DNA of 64,000 nt from Stichopus chloronotus (GCA_021234535.1 CM037840.1:1797801-1861800), one strand, 5' to 3'. Numbered from the stretch's first letter, positions 1 to 14,413 are shown. Numbers and translations: made by a program. The notes: generated by a model from the letters alone, not told the origin.

Positions 1-3000
1 TAGTATTAATTCTTAATACACCATGTACTAAAAATGTCAATGATTTAATATCAATATTTTCAAAGTTTACCTCTTTAATATAAAGCTTTAAACTAAACCA
101 AAGAGTTCAACAAACAAACAAAATGATCACCCTTTCTCCTAGATCTTGCTAAGTTTATGATATCGAGTAGATTCAAGGTGATTCCGACTTATGGATAAAT
201 ATGACATTTGAAAGCTGTTAATGACGTCATTTCATATTAATAAAGGCTCCATTACAGTAATATCACATTGAATCAGTCATTTCTCAAAGCTGACAGAAAG
301 ATCTCGAAAATAGAACAAAATCGAAAATGTTGCGGATTTTAGCCAAAATATGACAATTTGATAGGGCTATAGCCTCACGTTTTTTTTAAATTTCAGCCAA
401 ATCGTGGATATTTTCAATCGTTACCACAAATGTGTCTATTTTTGAAATAAAAATTCTCATTCAATAAAAGACACTTTCTAGCCCGAAATCGTGCTTCTTT
501 TGATAGATAGATGATTTATGATCTCATAATTTTCATAGTCCCTCCAAAAATGAAGTATTTGAAAATACATTTGACAGAAATAAAAAAAAATTTGTTTGTA
601 ACAATATGTTATGTGGAACATGCAAACGTCCGTAGTCTCAATTCTTAACACAACATCTACTAAAAACGTCAATAATTTAATATGAATATTATCAAAGTTT
701 ATCTCTTTAATATAAAGCTTTTAACTAAACAAAAGAGTTCAAAAAACAAACAAAATGATCACACTTTCACCTAGATCTTCCTAAATTCATGATAACGAGT
801 AATTTCAAGGTAAATCCGACTTATGGATAAATATGACATTTAAAAGCTGTTAATGACGTTATTTCATATTAATAAAGGCTCCATTACAGTAATATCACAT
901 TGAATCGGTCATTTCTCAAAGCTGACAGAAAGATCTCGAAAATAGAAGAAAATCGAAAATGTTGCGGATTTTAGCCAAAATATGACAATTTGATAAGGCT
1001 ATAGAATTACTTTTTTTTTAAATTTCAGCCAAATCGTGGATATTTTCAATCGTTACCACAAATGTGTCTATTTTTGAAATAAACATTCTCATTCAATAAA
1101 AGACACTTTGTAGCCCGAAATCGTCCTTCTTTTGATAGAAAGATGATTTATGATCTCATAATTTTGAGAGTCCCTCCAAAAATGAAGTATTTGAAAATGC
1201 ATTTGACAGAAATAAAAAAAAACTTTGTTTGTAACAATATGTTATGTGGAACATGCAAACGTCCGTAGTCTCAATTCCTAACACAACATCTACTAAAAAC
1301 GTCAATAATTTAATATGAATATTATCAAAGTTTACATTTTTAATATAAAGCTTTTAACTAAACAAAAGAGTTCAAAAAACAAACAAAATGATCACCCTTT
1401 CTCCTAGATCTTCCTAAATTCATGATAACGAGTAATTTCAAGGTGAATCCGACTAACGGATAAATATGACATTTGAAAGCTGTTAATGATGTCATTTCAT
1501 ATTAATAAAGGTTCCATTACAGTAATATCACATTGAATCGGTCATTTCTCAAAGCTGACAGAAAGATCTCGAAAATAGAACAAAATCGAAAATGTTGCAG
1601 ATTTTAGTCAAAATATGACAATTTGATAGGGCTATAGCCTTACTTTTTTTTAAATTTCAGTCAAATCGTGGATATTTTCAATCGTTACCATTAATGTGTC
1701 TATTTTTGAAATAAACATTCTCATTCAATAAAAGACACTTTCTAGGACGAAATCGTCCTTTTTTGATAGAAATATGTTTTATGATCTCATAATTTTCATA
1801 GTCACTCCAAAAAAGAAGTATTTGAAAATGCAAGTGATTGAAATAAAACTTGTTATTTCTCAAGATTCCAGGATAAAACAAAGCAGTCTTGAATATTGAT
1901 TACATTGTAACATTGTGGTTTTCTCCTTATATTCGTCAAATTTACACTTGTCAATTTTTTTCATATTAAAAAATGATTTGCCTCTCGCTTTGCTTGTAAC
2001 AATTCGTTATGTGGAACATGCAAACATCCGTAGTCTCAATTCTCAACACAACATGTACAAACATAAGAGAAGATAAAACAAGATCAACTTCATTGAAAAC
2101 GTCAATAATTTAATATCAACATTATGAAAGTTTACCTCTTTAATATAAAGGTTTTAACTAAAAAAAAGAGTTCAAAAAACAAACAAAATGATCACACTTT
2201 CTCCTGGATCTTGCTAAGTTCATGATAACGAGTAATTTCAAGGTGAATCCGACTAACGGATAAATATGACATTTGAAAGCTGTTAATGACGTCATTTCAT
2301 ATTAATAAAGGTTCCAATACAGTAATATCACATTGAATCGGTCATTTCTCAAAGCTGACAGAAAGATCTCGAAAATAGAACAAAATCGAAAATGTTGCAG
2401 ATTTTAGCCAAAATATGACAATTTGAAAAGGCTATAGCCTTACGTTTTTTTAAAATTTCAGCCAAATCGTCGATATTTTTAATCGTTACCAGAAATGTGT
2501 ATATTCTTTAAATAAACATTCTATTCAATAAAAGACACTTTCTAGCCCGAAATCGTGCTTCTTTTGATAGAAAGATGATTTATGATCTCATAATTTTGAT
2601 AGTTCCTCCAAAAATAAAGTACTTGAAAATGCAAGTGATAGAAATAAAACTTGTTATTTCTCAAGATTCCAGGATAAAATAAAGCAGTCATGAATGTTGA
2701 TAACATTGTAACATTGTTGATTTCTTGTCATACTTGTCAAATTTACACTTGCCAATTTTTTTCATATTAAAAAAATGATTGGCCTCTCGCTTTGCTTGTA
2801 ACAATCCGTTATGTGGAACATGCAAACCTCCGTAGTATTAATTCTTAATACACCATGTACTAAAAATGTCAATGATTTAATATCAATATTATCAAAGTTT
2901 ACCTCTTTAATATAAAGCTTTAAACTAAACCAAAGAGTTCAACAAACAAACAAAATGATCACCCTTTCTCCTAGATCTTGCTAAGTTTATGATATCGAGT

Positions 3001-6000
3001 AGATTCAAGGTGATTCCGACTTATGGATAAATATGACATTTGAAAGCTGTTAATGACGTCATTTCATATTAATAAAGGCTCCATTACAGTAATATCACAT
3101 TGAATCAGTCATTTCTCAAAGCTGACAGAAAGATCTCGAAAATAGAACAAAATCGAAAATGTTGCGGATTTTAGCCAAAATATGACAATTTGATAGGGCT
3201 ATAGCCTCACGTTTTTTTTAAATTTCAGCCAAATCGTCGATATTTTCAATCGTTACCACAAATGTGTCTATTTTTGAAATAAAAATTCTCATTCAATAAA
3301 AGACACTTTCTAGCCCGAAATCGTCCTTCTTTTGATAGATAGATGATTTATGATCTCATAATTTTCATAGTCCCTCCAAAAATGAAGTATTTGAAAATAC
3401 ATTTGACAGAAATAAAAAAAAATTTGTTTGTAACAATATGTTATGTGGAACATGCAAACGTCCGTAGTCTCAATTCTTAACACAACATCTACTAAAAACG
3501 TCAATAATTTAATATGAATATTATCAAAGTTTACATTTTTAATATAAAGCTTTTAACTAAACAAAAGAGTTCAAAAAACAAACAAAATGATCACCCTTTC
3601 TCCTAGATCTTGCTAAATTCATAATAACGAGTAATTTCAAGGTGAATCCGACTTACGGATAAATATGACATTTGAAAGCTGTTAATGATGTCATTTCATA
3701 TTAATAAAGGTTCCATTACAGTAATATCACATTGAATCGGTCATTTCTCAAAGATGACAGAAAGATCTCGAAAATAGAACAAAATCGAAAATGTTGCAGA
3801 TTTTAGTCAAAATATGACAATTTGATAGGGCTATAGCCTTACTTTTTTTTAAATTTCAGTCAAATCGTGGATATTTTCAATCGTTACCATTAATGTGTCT
3901 ATTTTTGAAATAAACATTCTCATTCAATAAAAGACACTTTCTAGGACGAAATCGTCCTTTTTTGATAGAAATATGTTTTATGATCTCATAATTTTCATAG
4001 TCACTCCAAAAAAGAAGTATTTGAAAATGCAAGTGATTGAAATAAAACTTGTTATTTCTCAAGATTCCAGGATAAAACAAAGCAGTCTTGAATATTGATT
4101 ACATTGTAACATTGTGGTTTTCTCCTTATATTCGTCAAATTTACACTTGTCAATTTTTTTCATATTAAAAAATGATTTGCCTCTCGCTTTGCTTGTAACA
4201 ATTCGTTATGTGGAACATGCAAACATCCGTAGTCTCAACACAACATGTACAAACATAAGAGAAGATAAAATAAGATCAACTTCATTGAAAACGTCAATAA
4301 TTTAATATCAACATTATGAAAGTTTACCTCTTTAATATAAAGGTTTTAACTAAACAAAAGAGTTCAAAAAACAAACAAAATGATCACACTTTCTCCTGGA
4401 TCTTGCTAAGTTCATGATAACGAGTAATTTCAAGGTGAATCCGACTAACGGATAAATATGACATTTGAAAGCTGTTAATGACGTCATTTCATATTAATAA
4501 AGGTTCCAATACAGTAATATCACATTGAATCGGTCCTTTCTCAAAGCTGACAGAAAGATCTCGAAAATAGAACAAAATCGAAAATGTTGCAGATTTTAGC
4601 CAAAATATGACAATTTGAAAAGGCTATAGCCTTACGTTTTTTTAAAATTTCAGCCAAATCGTCGATATTTTTAATCGTTACCAGAAATGTGTATATTCTT
4701 TAAATAAACATTCTATTCAATAAAAGACACTTTCTAGCCCGAAATCGTGCTTCTTTTGATAGAAAGATGATTTATGATCTCATAATTTTGATAGTTCCTC
4801 CAAAAATAAAGTACTTGAAAATGCAAGTGATAGAAATAAAACTTGTTATTTCTCAAGATTCCAGGATAAAATAAAGCAGTCATGAATGTTGATAACATTG
4901 TAACATTGTTGATTTCTTGTCATACTTGTCAAATTTACACTTGCCAATTTTTTTCATATTAAAAAAATGATTGGCCTCTCGCTTTGCTTGTGACAATCCG
5001 TTATGTGGAACATGCAAACCTCCGTAGTATTAATTCTTAATACACCATGTACTAAAAATGTCAATGATTTAATATCAATATTATCAAAGTTTACCTCTTT
5101 AATATAAAGCTTTAAACTAAACCAAAGAGTTCAACAAACAAACAAAATGATCACCCTTTCTCCTAGATCTTGCTAAGTTTATGATATCGAGTAGATTCAA
5201 GGTGATTCCGACTTATGGATAAATATGACATTTGAAAGCTGTTAATGACGTCATTTCATATTAATAAAGGCTCCATTACAGTAATATCACATTGAATCAG
5301 TCATTTCTCAAAGCTGACAGAAAGATCTCGAAAATAGAACAAAATCGAAAATGTTGCGGATTTTAGCCAAAATATGACAATTTGATAAGGCTATAGAATT
5401 ACTTTTTTTTTAAATTTCAGCCAAATCGTGGATATTTTCAATCGTTACCACAAATGTGTCTATTTTTGAAATAAACATTCTCATTCAATAAAAGACACTT
5501 TGTAGCCCGAAATCGTCCTTCTTTTGATAGAAAGATGATTTATGATCTCATAATTTTGAGAGTCCCTCCAAAAATGAAGTATTTGAAAATGCATTTGACA
5601 GAAATAAAAAAAAACTTTGTTTGTAACAATATGTTATGTGGAACATGCAAACGTCCGTAGTCTCAATTCCTAACACAACATCTACTAAAAACGTCAATAA
5701 TTTAATATGAATATTATCAAAGTTTACATTTTTAATATAAAGCTTTTAACTAAACAAAAGAGTTCAAAAAACAAACAAAATGATCACCCTTTCTCCTAGA
5801 TCTTGCTAAATTCATAATAACGAGTAATTTCAAGGTGAATCCGACTTACGGATAAATATGACATTTGAAAGCTGTTAATGATGTCATTTCATATTAATAA
5901 AGGTTCCATTACAGTAATATCACATTGAATCGGTCATTTCTCAAAGATGACAGAAAGATCTCGAAAATAGAACAAAATCGAAAATGTTGCAGATTTTAGT

Positions 6001-7990
6001 CAAAATATGACAATTTGATAGGGCTATAGCCTTACTTTTTTTTAAATTTCAGTCAAATCGTGGATATTTTCAATCGTTACCATTAATGTGTCTATTTTTG
6101 AAATAAACATTCTCATTCAATAAAAGACACTTTCTAGGACGAAATCGTCCTTTTTTGATAGAAATATGTTTTATGATCTCATAATTTTCATAGTCACTCC
6201 AAAAAAGAAGTATTTGAAAATGCAAGTGATTGAAATAAAACTTGTTATTTCTCAAGATTCCAGGATAAAACAAAGCAGTCTTGAATATTGATTACATTGT
6301 AACATTGTGGTTTTCTCCTTATATTCGTCAAATTTACACTTGTCAATTTTTTTCATATTAAAAAATGATTTGCCTCTCGCTTTGCTTGTAACAATTCGTT
6401 ATGTGGAACATGCAAACATCCGTAGTCTCAATTCTCAACACAACATGTACAAACATAAGAGAATATAAAATAAGATCAACTTCATTGAAAACGTCAATAA
6501 TTTAATATCAACATTATGAAAGTTTACCTCTTTAATATAAAGGTTTTAACTAAACAAAAGAGTTCAAAAAACAAACAAAATGATCACACTTTCTCCTGGA
6601 TCTTGCTAAGTTCATGATAACGAGTAATTTCAAGGTGAATCCGACTAACGGATAAATATGACATTTGAAAGCTGTTAATGACGTCATTTCATATTAATAA
6701 AGGTTCCAATACAGTAATATCACATTGAATCGGTCCTTTCTCAAAGCTGACAGAAAGATCTCGAAAATAGAACAAAATCGAAAATGTTGCAGATTTTAGC
6801 CAAAATATGACAATTTGAAAAGGCTATAGCCTTACGTTTTTTTAAAATTTCAGCCAAATCGTCGATATTTTTAATCGTTACCAGAAATGTGTATATTCTT
6901 TAAATAAACATTCTATTCAATAAAAGACACTTTCTAGCCCGAAATCGTGCTTCTTTTGATAGAAAGATGATTTATGATCTCATAATTTTGATAGTTCCTC
7001 CAAAAATAAAGTACTTGAAAATGCAAGTGATAGAAATAAAACTTGTTATTTCTCAAGATTCCAGGATAAAATAAAGCAGTCATGAATGTTGATAACATTG
7101 TAACATTGTTGATTTCTTGTCATACTTGTCAAATTTACACTTGCCAATTTTTTTCATATTAAAAAAATGATTGGCCTCTCGCTTTGCTTGTGACAATCCG
7201 TTATGTGGAACATGCAAACCTCCGTAGTATTAATTCTTAATACACCATGTACTAAAAATGTCAATGATTTAATATCAATATTATCAAAGTTTACCTCTTT
7301 AATATAAAGCTTTAAACTAAACCAAAGAGTTCAACAAACAAACAAAATGATCACCCTTTCTCCTAGATCTTGCTAAGTTTATGATATCGAGTAGATTCAA
7401 GGTGATTCCGACTTATGGATAAATATGACATTTGAAAGCTGTTAATGACGTCATTTCATATTAATAAAGGCTCCATTACAGTAATATCACATTGAATCAG
7501 TCATTTCTCAAAGCTGACAGAAAGATCTCGAAAATAGAACAAAATCGAAAATGTTGCGGATTTTAGCCAAAATATGACAATTTGATAAGGCTATAGAATT
7601 ACTTTTTTTTTAAATTTCAGCCAAATCGTGGATATTTTCAATCGTTACCACAAATGTGTCTATTTTTGAAATAAACATTCTCATTCAATAAAAGACACTT
7701 TGTAGCCCGAAATCGTCCTTCTTTTGATAGAAAGATGATTTATGATCTCATAATTTTGAGAGTCCCTCCAAAAATGAAGTATTTGAAAATGCATTTGACA
7801 GAAATAAAAAAAAACTTTGTTTGTAACAATATGTTATGTGGAACATGCAAACGTCCGTAGTCTCAATTCCTAACACAACATCTACTAAAAACGTCAATAA
7901 TTTAATATGAATATTATCAAAGTTTACATTTTTAATATAAAGCTTTTAACTAAACAAAAGAGTTCAAAAAACAAACAAAATGATCACCCT
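1..7990. repeat. Satellite array with 2.2 kb higher-order repeats
   Basis: The same landmark (TAGTATTAATTCTTAATAC) recurs at 1, 2833, 5025 and 7225, giving blocks of 2832, 2192 and 2200 bp and a fourth partial block. A second landmark (AAATGATCAC) shows that each 2.2 kb block holds one short monomer (about 632 bp) and two long ones (about 800 and 767 bp). The first block has an extra short monomer, which accounts for its extra 640 bp. Long monomers carry an additional block of about 165 bp (for example 1829-2000) that short ones lack. Blocks 2 and 3 are nearly identical; an 8 bp difference near 4238 explains their length difference. No coding function is visible. Short open frames recur only because the repeat recurs. 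The array continues beyond the left edge. Confidence 0.95.
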
Positions 7991-10900
7991 TTCTCCTAGA
8001 TCTTCCTAAATTCATGATAACGAGTAATTTCAAGGTGAATCCGACTTATGGATAAATATGACATTTGAAAGCTGTTAATGATGTCATTTCATATTAATAA
8101 AGGTTCCATTACAGTAATATCACATTGAATCGGTCATTTCTCAAAGATGACAGAAAGATCTCGAAAATAGAACAAAATCGAAAATGTTGCAGATTTTAGT
8201 CAAAATATGACAATTTGATAGGGCTATAGCCTTACTTTTTTTTAAATTTCAGTCAAATCGTGGATATTTTCAATCGTTACCATTAATGTGTCTATTTTTG
8301 AAATAAACATTCTCATTCAATAAAAGACACTTTCTAGCCCGAAATCGTCCTTTTTTGATAGAAATATGTTTTATGATCTCTTAATTTTCATAGTCACTCA
8401 AAAATGAAGTATTTGAAAATGCAGTGAAGAGAAATAAAAAAAAAAACTTTGTTTGAAACAATCCGTCATATGGAACATGCAAACATCCGTAGTCTCATTT
8501 CTTAACACACCATCTACTAAAAACGTCACTGATTTAATATCAATATTATCAAAGTTTACATGTTTAATATAAAGCTTTAAACTAAACAAAAGAGTTCAAA
8601 AAACAAACAAAATGATCACACTTTCTCCTAGATCTTGCTAAGTTCATGATAACGAGTAATTTCAAGGTGAATCCGACTAACGGATAAATATGACATGTGA
8701 AAGCTGTTAATGACGTCATTTCATATTAATAAAGGCTCCAATACAGTAATATCACATTGAATCGGTCATTTCTCAAAGCTGACAGAAAGATTTTGAAAAC
8801 AGAACAAAATCGAAAATGTTGAGGATTTTAGCCAAAATATGACAATTTGATAAGGCTATAGCTTTCCTTTTTTTTTAAATTTCAGCCAAATCGTGGATAC
8901 TTTCAATCGTTACCACAAATGTGTTTATTTTTGAAATAAACATTCTGATTCAATAAAAGACACTTTCTAGCCCGAAATCGTGCTTCTTTTGATAGAAAGA
9001 TGATTTACGATCTCATAATTTTCATAGTCTCTCCAAAAATGAAGTATTTGAAAATGGAGTTGAGAGAAATACAAAAAAAAACTTTGTTTGTAACAATCCG
9101 TTATGTGGAACATGCAAACATCCGTAGTCTCAATTCTTAATACACCATCTACTAAAAACGTGGAACATTTAATTTCAATATTATCAAAGTTTTCATGTTT
9201 AATATAAAACTTTAAACTAAACAAAAGAGTTAAAAAAACAAACAAAATGATCACACTTTCTCCTAGATCTTGCTAAGTTCATGATAACGAGTAATTTCAA
9301 GGTGAATCCGACTAACGGATAAATATGACATTTGAAAGCTGTTAATGACGTCATTTCATATTAATAAAGGTTCCAATACAGTAATATCACATTGAATCGG
9401 TCATTTCTCAAAGCTGACAGAAAGATCTCGAAAATAGAAGAAAATCGAAAATGTTGCAGATTTTAGCCAAAATATGACAATTTGATAGGGCTATAGAATT
9501 ACTTTTTCTTTTAAATTTCAGTTAAATCGTGGATATTTTCAATCGTTACCACAAATGTGTCTTTTTTTGAAATAAACATTCTCATTCAATAAAAGACACT
9601 TTGAAGCCCGAAATCGTGGTTCTTTTGATAGAAAGATGATTTATGATCTCATAATTTTCATAGTCCCTCCGAAAATGAAATATTTGAAAATGGAGTTGAC
9701 AGAAATAAAAAAAAACTTTGTTTGTAACAATCCGTTATGTGGAACATGTAAACATCCGTAGTCTCAATACTTAATACACCATCTACTAAAAACGTGGAAC
9801 ATTTAATTTCAATATTATCAAAGTTTACATGTTTAATATAAAGCTTTAAACTAAACAAAAGAGTTAAAAAAACAACGAAAATGATCACCCTTTCTCCTAG
9901 ATCTTGCTAAGTTCATGATAACGAGTAATTTCAAGGTGAATCCGACTTACTGATAAATATGACATTTGAAAGTTGTTAATGACGTCATTTCATATTAATA
10001 AAGGCTCCAATACAGTAATATCATATTCAATCGGTCATTTCTCAAAGCTGACAGAAAGATCTCGAAAACAGAACAAAATCGAAAATGTTGAGGATTTTAG
10101 ACAAAATATGACAATTTGATAAGGCTATAGAATTACTTTTTTTTTTAAATTTCAGCCAAATCGTCGATATTTTCAATCGTTACCACAAATGTGTCTATTT
10201 TTGAAATAAACATTCTCATTCAATAAAAGACACTTTGTAGCCCGAAATCGTGCTTCTTTCGATAGAAAGATGATTTACGATCTCATAATTTTCATAGTCC
10301 CCCCAAAAATGAAGTATTTGAAAATGCAGTTGAGAGAAATACAAAAAAAAACTTTGTTTGTAACAATCCGTTATGTGGAACATGTAAACATCCGTAGTCT
10401 CAATTTTTAATACACCATCTACTAAAGACGTGGAACATTTAATTTCAATATTATCAAAGTTTTCATGTTTAATATAAAACTTTAAACTAAACAAAAGAGT
10501 TCAAAAACAAAGAAAATGATCACCCTTTCTCCTAGATGTTGCTAAGTTCATGATAACGAGTAATTTCAAGGTGAATCCGACTTACTGATAAATATGACAT
10601 TTGAAAGCTGTTAATGACGTCATTTCATATTAATAAAGGTTCCAATACAGTAATATCACATTGAATCGGTCATTTCTCAAAGCTGACAGAAAGATCTCGA
10701 AAATAGAAGAAAATCGAAAATGTTGCGGATTTTAGCCAAAATATGACAATTTGATAGGGCTATAGCCTTAGTTTTTTTTTTAAATTTCAGCCAAATCGTC
10801 GATATTTTCAATCGTTACCACAAATGTGTCTATTTTTGAAATAAACATTCTCATTCAATAAAAGACACTTTCTAGCCCTAAATCGTGCTTCTTTTGATAG

Positions 10901-11265
10901 AAAGATGGATTTACGATCTCATAATTTTCATAGTCCCTCCAAAAATGAAGTATTTAAAAATGCAGTTGGTAGAAATAAAAAAAAAACTGTGTTTGTAACA
11001 ATCCATTATTTGGAACATGCAAACATCGGTAGTCTCAATTCTTATCACACTATCTACTAAAAACGTCAAAGATTTAATTTCAATATTATCGAAGTTTACC
11101 TCTTTAATATAAAGCTTTAAACTAAACAAAAGAGTTCAAAAAACAAACAAAATGATCACCCTTTCTCCTAGATCTTGCTAAGTTCATGATAACGAGTAAT
11201 TTTAAGGTGAATCCGACTGATGGATAAATATGACATTTGAAAGCTATTAATGACGTCATTTCATA
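7991..11265. repeat. Divergent single-monomer part of the satellite array
   Basis: To the right of the higher-order blocks the same family continues as five short monomers with spacings of 632, 635, 634, 635 and 636 bp, measured between AAATGATCAC-type landmarks at 7978, 8610, 9245, 9879, 10514 and 11150. They differ from each other more than the 2.2 kb blocks do, and the long-monomer insert is absent. This gradient, with a homogenised core and a degenerate edge, is the usual pattern at the border of a satellite array. Confidence 0.9.
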
Positions 11266-12340
11266 TTAATAAAGCTCCCATTTATGATCTCGTAATTTTG
11301 ATAGTCCCTCGAAAAATGAAGTATTTGAAAATGCAGTTGACAGAAATAAAAGTTGTTATTTCTCAAGATTCCATAATAAAATAAAGCAGTCATGAATATT
11401 TATACCATTGTAACATTGTGGTTTTTATGTTATATTTGTCAAATTTACACTTGTCATTTTTTTCATAATTGAAATCAATGATTGACCTCTCGCTTTGCTT
11501 GCAACAATCCGTTATGTGGAACATGGAAACATCCGTCGTGGCTTGTGTTAACACACCATGTACCAAAAACGCCCATGTTTTAATATCAATATTATTAAAA
11601 TTTACCTGTTTTAAATAAATCCTTAAAATAAGCTAAACAGTTTAAAAACAAACAAAATGATCTCTCTTTATCCTAGATCTTGCTAAGTTCTTGATATCGA
11701 GTAATTTCAAGGCCAATCCGACTTATTGGTAAGTATGACATCTAAAAGATATTAATGACGTCTTTTACTATTGTTAAAAAACCCTCCAATACAGTAATAT
11801 CACATTGAATCGGTCATTTCTCAAAGCTGACAGAAAGATCTCGAAAATAGAAGAAAATCGAAAATGTTGCGGATTTTAGCCAAAATATGACAATTTGATA
11901 AGGGCTATAGCCTTACTTTTTTTTTAAATTTCAGCCAAATCGTCGATATTTTCAATCGTTAGCACATCTGAATGAATATTCATCAAATTGTAACATTGTG
12001 GTTTTCATGTTATATTTGTCAAATTTGCACTGTTCAATTTTTCATAAATGAACGGAATCATTGGCCTTTTGTAACAATCTGTTATGTGGAACAAACAAAC
12101 ACCCGTAGTCTCATGGTTAACACGCCATGAACCACAAAACGTCTATGATTTCATATCAATATTATTAAAATTTACCTGTTTAATATGGAGTTCTTTAAAT
12201 AAGCAAAACAATTAAAATAAAACAAAGAAAATAATCACTCTTTCTTCTAGATCTTGCTAAGGTTATGATATCGAGAAATTTCAAGGTGAATCCGACTTAT
12301 GAATAATTATGACGTTTGACAGCTATTAATGACGTCACGT
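11266..12340. repeat. Decayed right edge of the satellite array
   Basis: At about 11,275 a monomer is broken: roughly 300 bp is missing and the sequence jumps to the middle of a long-type monomer. Two more degenerate units follow, with spacings of 505 and 574 bp. Family sequence stops after the TGACGTCA-containing segment near 12,340, where unrelated sequence begins. Confidence 0.85.
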
Positions 12341-14130
12341 AGCCTTGACGTCATTTTTGTTTATCTACTGCTATGGTGAATATCCCGAAGCACAGGTATA
12401 CATGTGGTGTTTTGTGTTTTCGCATTGCTTGTTGTTGTCGTTAAAAGTTACTGTTGGTGTCTAGTGCTTCTTGTAATATAATACTCACTACTCATATATG
12501 ATATATTACCTGTACTTGTAATTATGTGGCCTATGCATCAACTATTCCTTGAATGCTCTTCTAAAATTGTCTACGAAGAGTGTTGCATCATTTAACCATC
12601 ATAGCTTGATACTAGATCGTGACGTAACAATTTGTTTTGTATTGGGCATGCATGTAATGACCTCAACTTAAGGGAGCAGAAGACGAACTACTAAGGGCAT
12701 AGATCTTTGCGGGGAGGAGGGGGGGGGGGGGGGGGAGGTGGAAGGACACTTGTATCACAGAAAGAACTGCTCAGAGATAACTGCACAATATCTTCAGCCT
12801 AAACAGTAGAACATGTAACATAATTAATGGGTCAGTAACTGCCGCTTAGGACTATTTTATTGCTGCAATGTGTTGGCCTGGAAATTTTCAGCAGCCCTCA
12901 TCATGCATTTGCATTTTGTAACCATTATTGTTTCATCTAGATATTATCCTGTTGGACTTCCATACTGGTCCTATCTATCCTTGTCTCCATGGTGTTGCAT
13001 TCATTCTTGATGTGTTACCAAATGCGTTGTCATCTTTGGCACATTAATGTTGGACCTTTACCTAGGCAATGGAAAAGAATGTTCACTTAACGTCATGAGC
13101 TGTTACCATGACTACCGTAACGGTCTAATGCATGGGTGTTTTATATTTTTTATTTACATTATTGTTTAAGGATTGAAGGTGTGTTGATATACACCTGCTC
13201 GTCAAACTCAATGGCTGGCCAAGCAATAATAGTAATTGTTATACAGCAGCCAACGGTTAAATGTGTAAAGTAGTGTAAAAGGTTAGGTTATAAACAGGCT
13301 AGAGGAAATACCCCAACCAAGCAAATACTAGGTAAGTACAGCAAACCAAATATCAAGTACATTGTATAGTCATTGTCTAGGACAGAGAAACACACCGTAC
13401 TTCAAGACAAGAAGTATAAGAGGACGCCCCTGTGAAGCTGTGTGACTACATATGCTGTTGGAATGTACTGATCCTTACATTAAAAAGAGGTTTGTACCTG
13501 ATTATGTGGGAATTAATTGCCCATTTACTCAAAATAAATTTAACAGCTTTAATGGACACGTCATGTTTGTTATTCATATAAATTGATTAATTGGCTTTTG
13601 AAGACACACTAGTAACATTTCGGACAGTATCAACAGCTTACAGGTCTTAGAATCCACCTCTTCATCTTAAGCTCAAGTTTTATTTTCATTTCGAACATTA
13701 GGGTAATATTTTGACCACTTTTCGCTTGGTTATTTTGCAGGCAAGATTAAATATACATTTAGCTTTTATTTGGCAGCTGTATATGCCGGAGGTGGATCGG
13801 AGTGGGTGCAACTGTCAGAGGGAGGACTTAGGTGAGACTTAAATGGGGACCAACATCACTTACATGCTAGCTAGAAGTGCTGGAAGATAATCCACGACCG
13901 AGGAGTATTGCGGCTCCCGGTCCCAAAACCGTAGCTGTGGGTGGTGGAGGAGGGGAGGGGGACCCCGTCACTAACTTAACTGTGTATATGTTATCTTCCG
14001 AACGCCACTTTGTCAACTCTAATGTCTACGCACCAGCTTACCTCCAATGTTAAGCTATGTATAGTTCAGGTTTAGAGATCAGCCATTCCATACAACAGCG
14101 ATAAGTTATGTTATGAAAATGCTAAGGTTT
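12341..14130. other. Unassigned spacer upstream of the TRIM pseudogene
   Basis: I see no gene here. It holds a run of 17 G at 12,719-12,735 and a good-looking splice donor (CTAG|GTAAGT) with its GT at 13,332-13,333. Together with the acceptor at 14,387-14,388 (GCTTTCAG) the donor could delimit a 5' untranslated intron of about 1.06 kb for the ancestral form of the downstream TRIM copy. That pairing is an inference from splice consensus only. Confidence 0.4.
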
Positions 14131-14132
14131 AA

Positions 14133-14171
<39 letters not shown>

Positions 14172-14220
14172 GTGATGATGATGGTGATGATGATGATGAT
14201 GGTGATAATGATGATGATAT
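14131..14220. repeat. (ATG/GAT)n microsatellite
   Basis: Nearly pure GAT trinucleotide repeat with a few GGT and AAT interruptions, about 200 bp upstream of the TRIM pseudogene start. The intact TRIM gene also has a GATGATGTA-type repeat just upstream of its coding exon (33,010-33,190), so this may be a shared ancestral feature of the 5' side. Confidence 0.9.
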
Positions 14221-14413
14221 GCAGATATTGTATGTAATAGATAATGTAATGTACAAAGATACATCCAGTTAGATTCCCAATGTTAGTGATATACTCATGA
14301 TTTTAAGACAACCGTAAAGGTACTTTCGTGAGTGCACCGTTCACGGTGGGTACTAACGTCAATATAAATCTTCTCTCTATGCTTTCAGATAAATTGCTGA
14401 GAAATCACATACA

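Noticed and set aside
1678..6273. A 67-codon minus-strand frame repeated at 1678, 3877 and 6070
   Set aside because: It recurs only because the satellite unit recurs at high identity; other monomers break the frame, and there is no motif or codon-level constraint.
8398..11129. Minus-strand frames of 63-95 codons with similar sequences in the short monomers
   Set aside because: AT-rich satellite sequence, ends and frames vary between monomers, and no protein family is recognised.
1..12340. CRISPR-like array
   Set aside because: Units are 630-800 bp with no short repeat/unique spacer alternation, and the genome is clearly eukaryotic.
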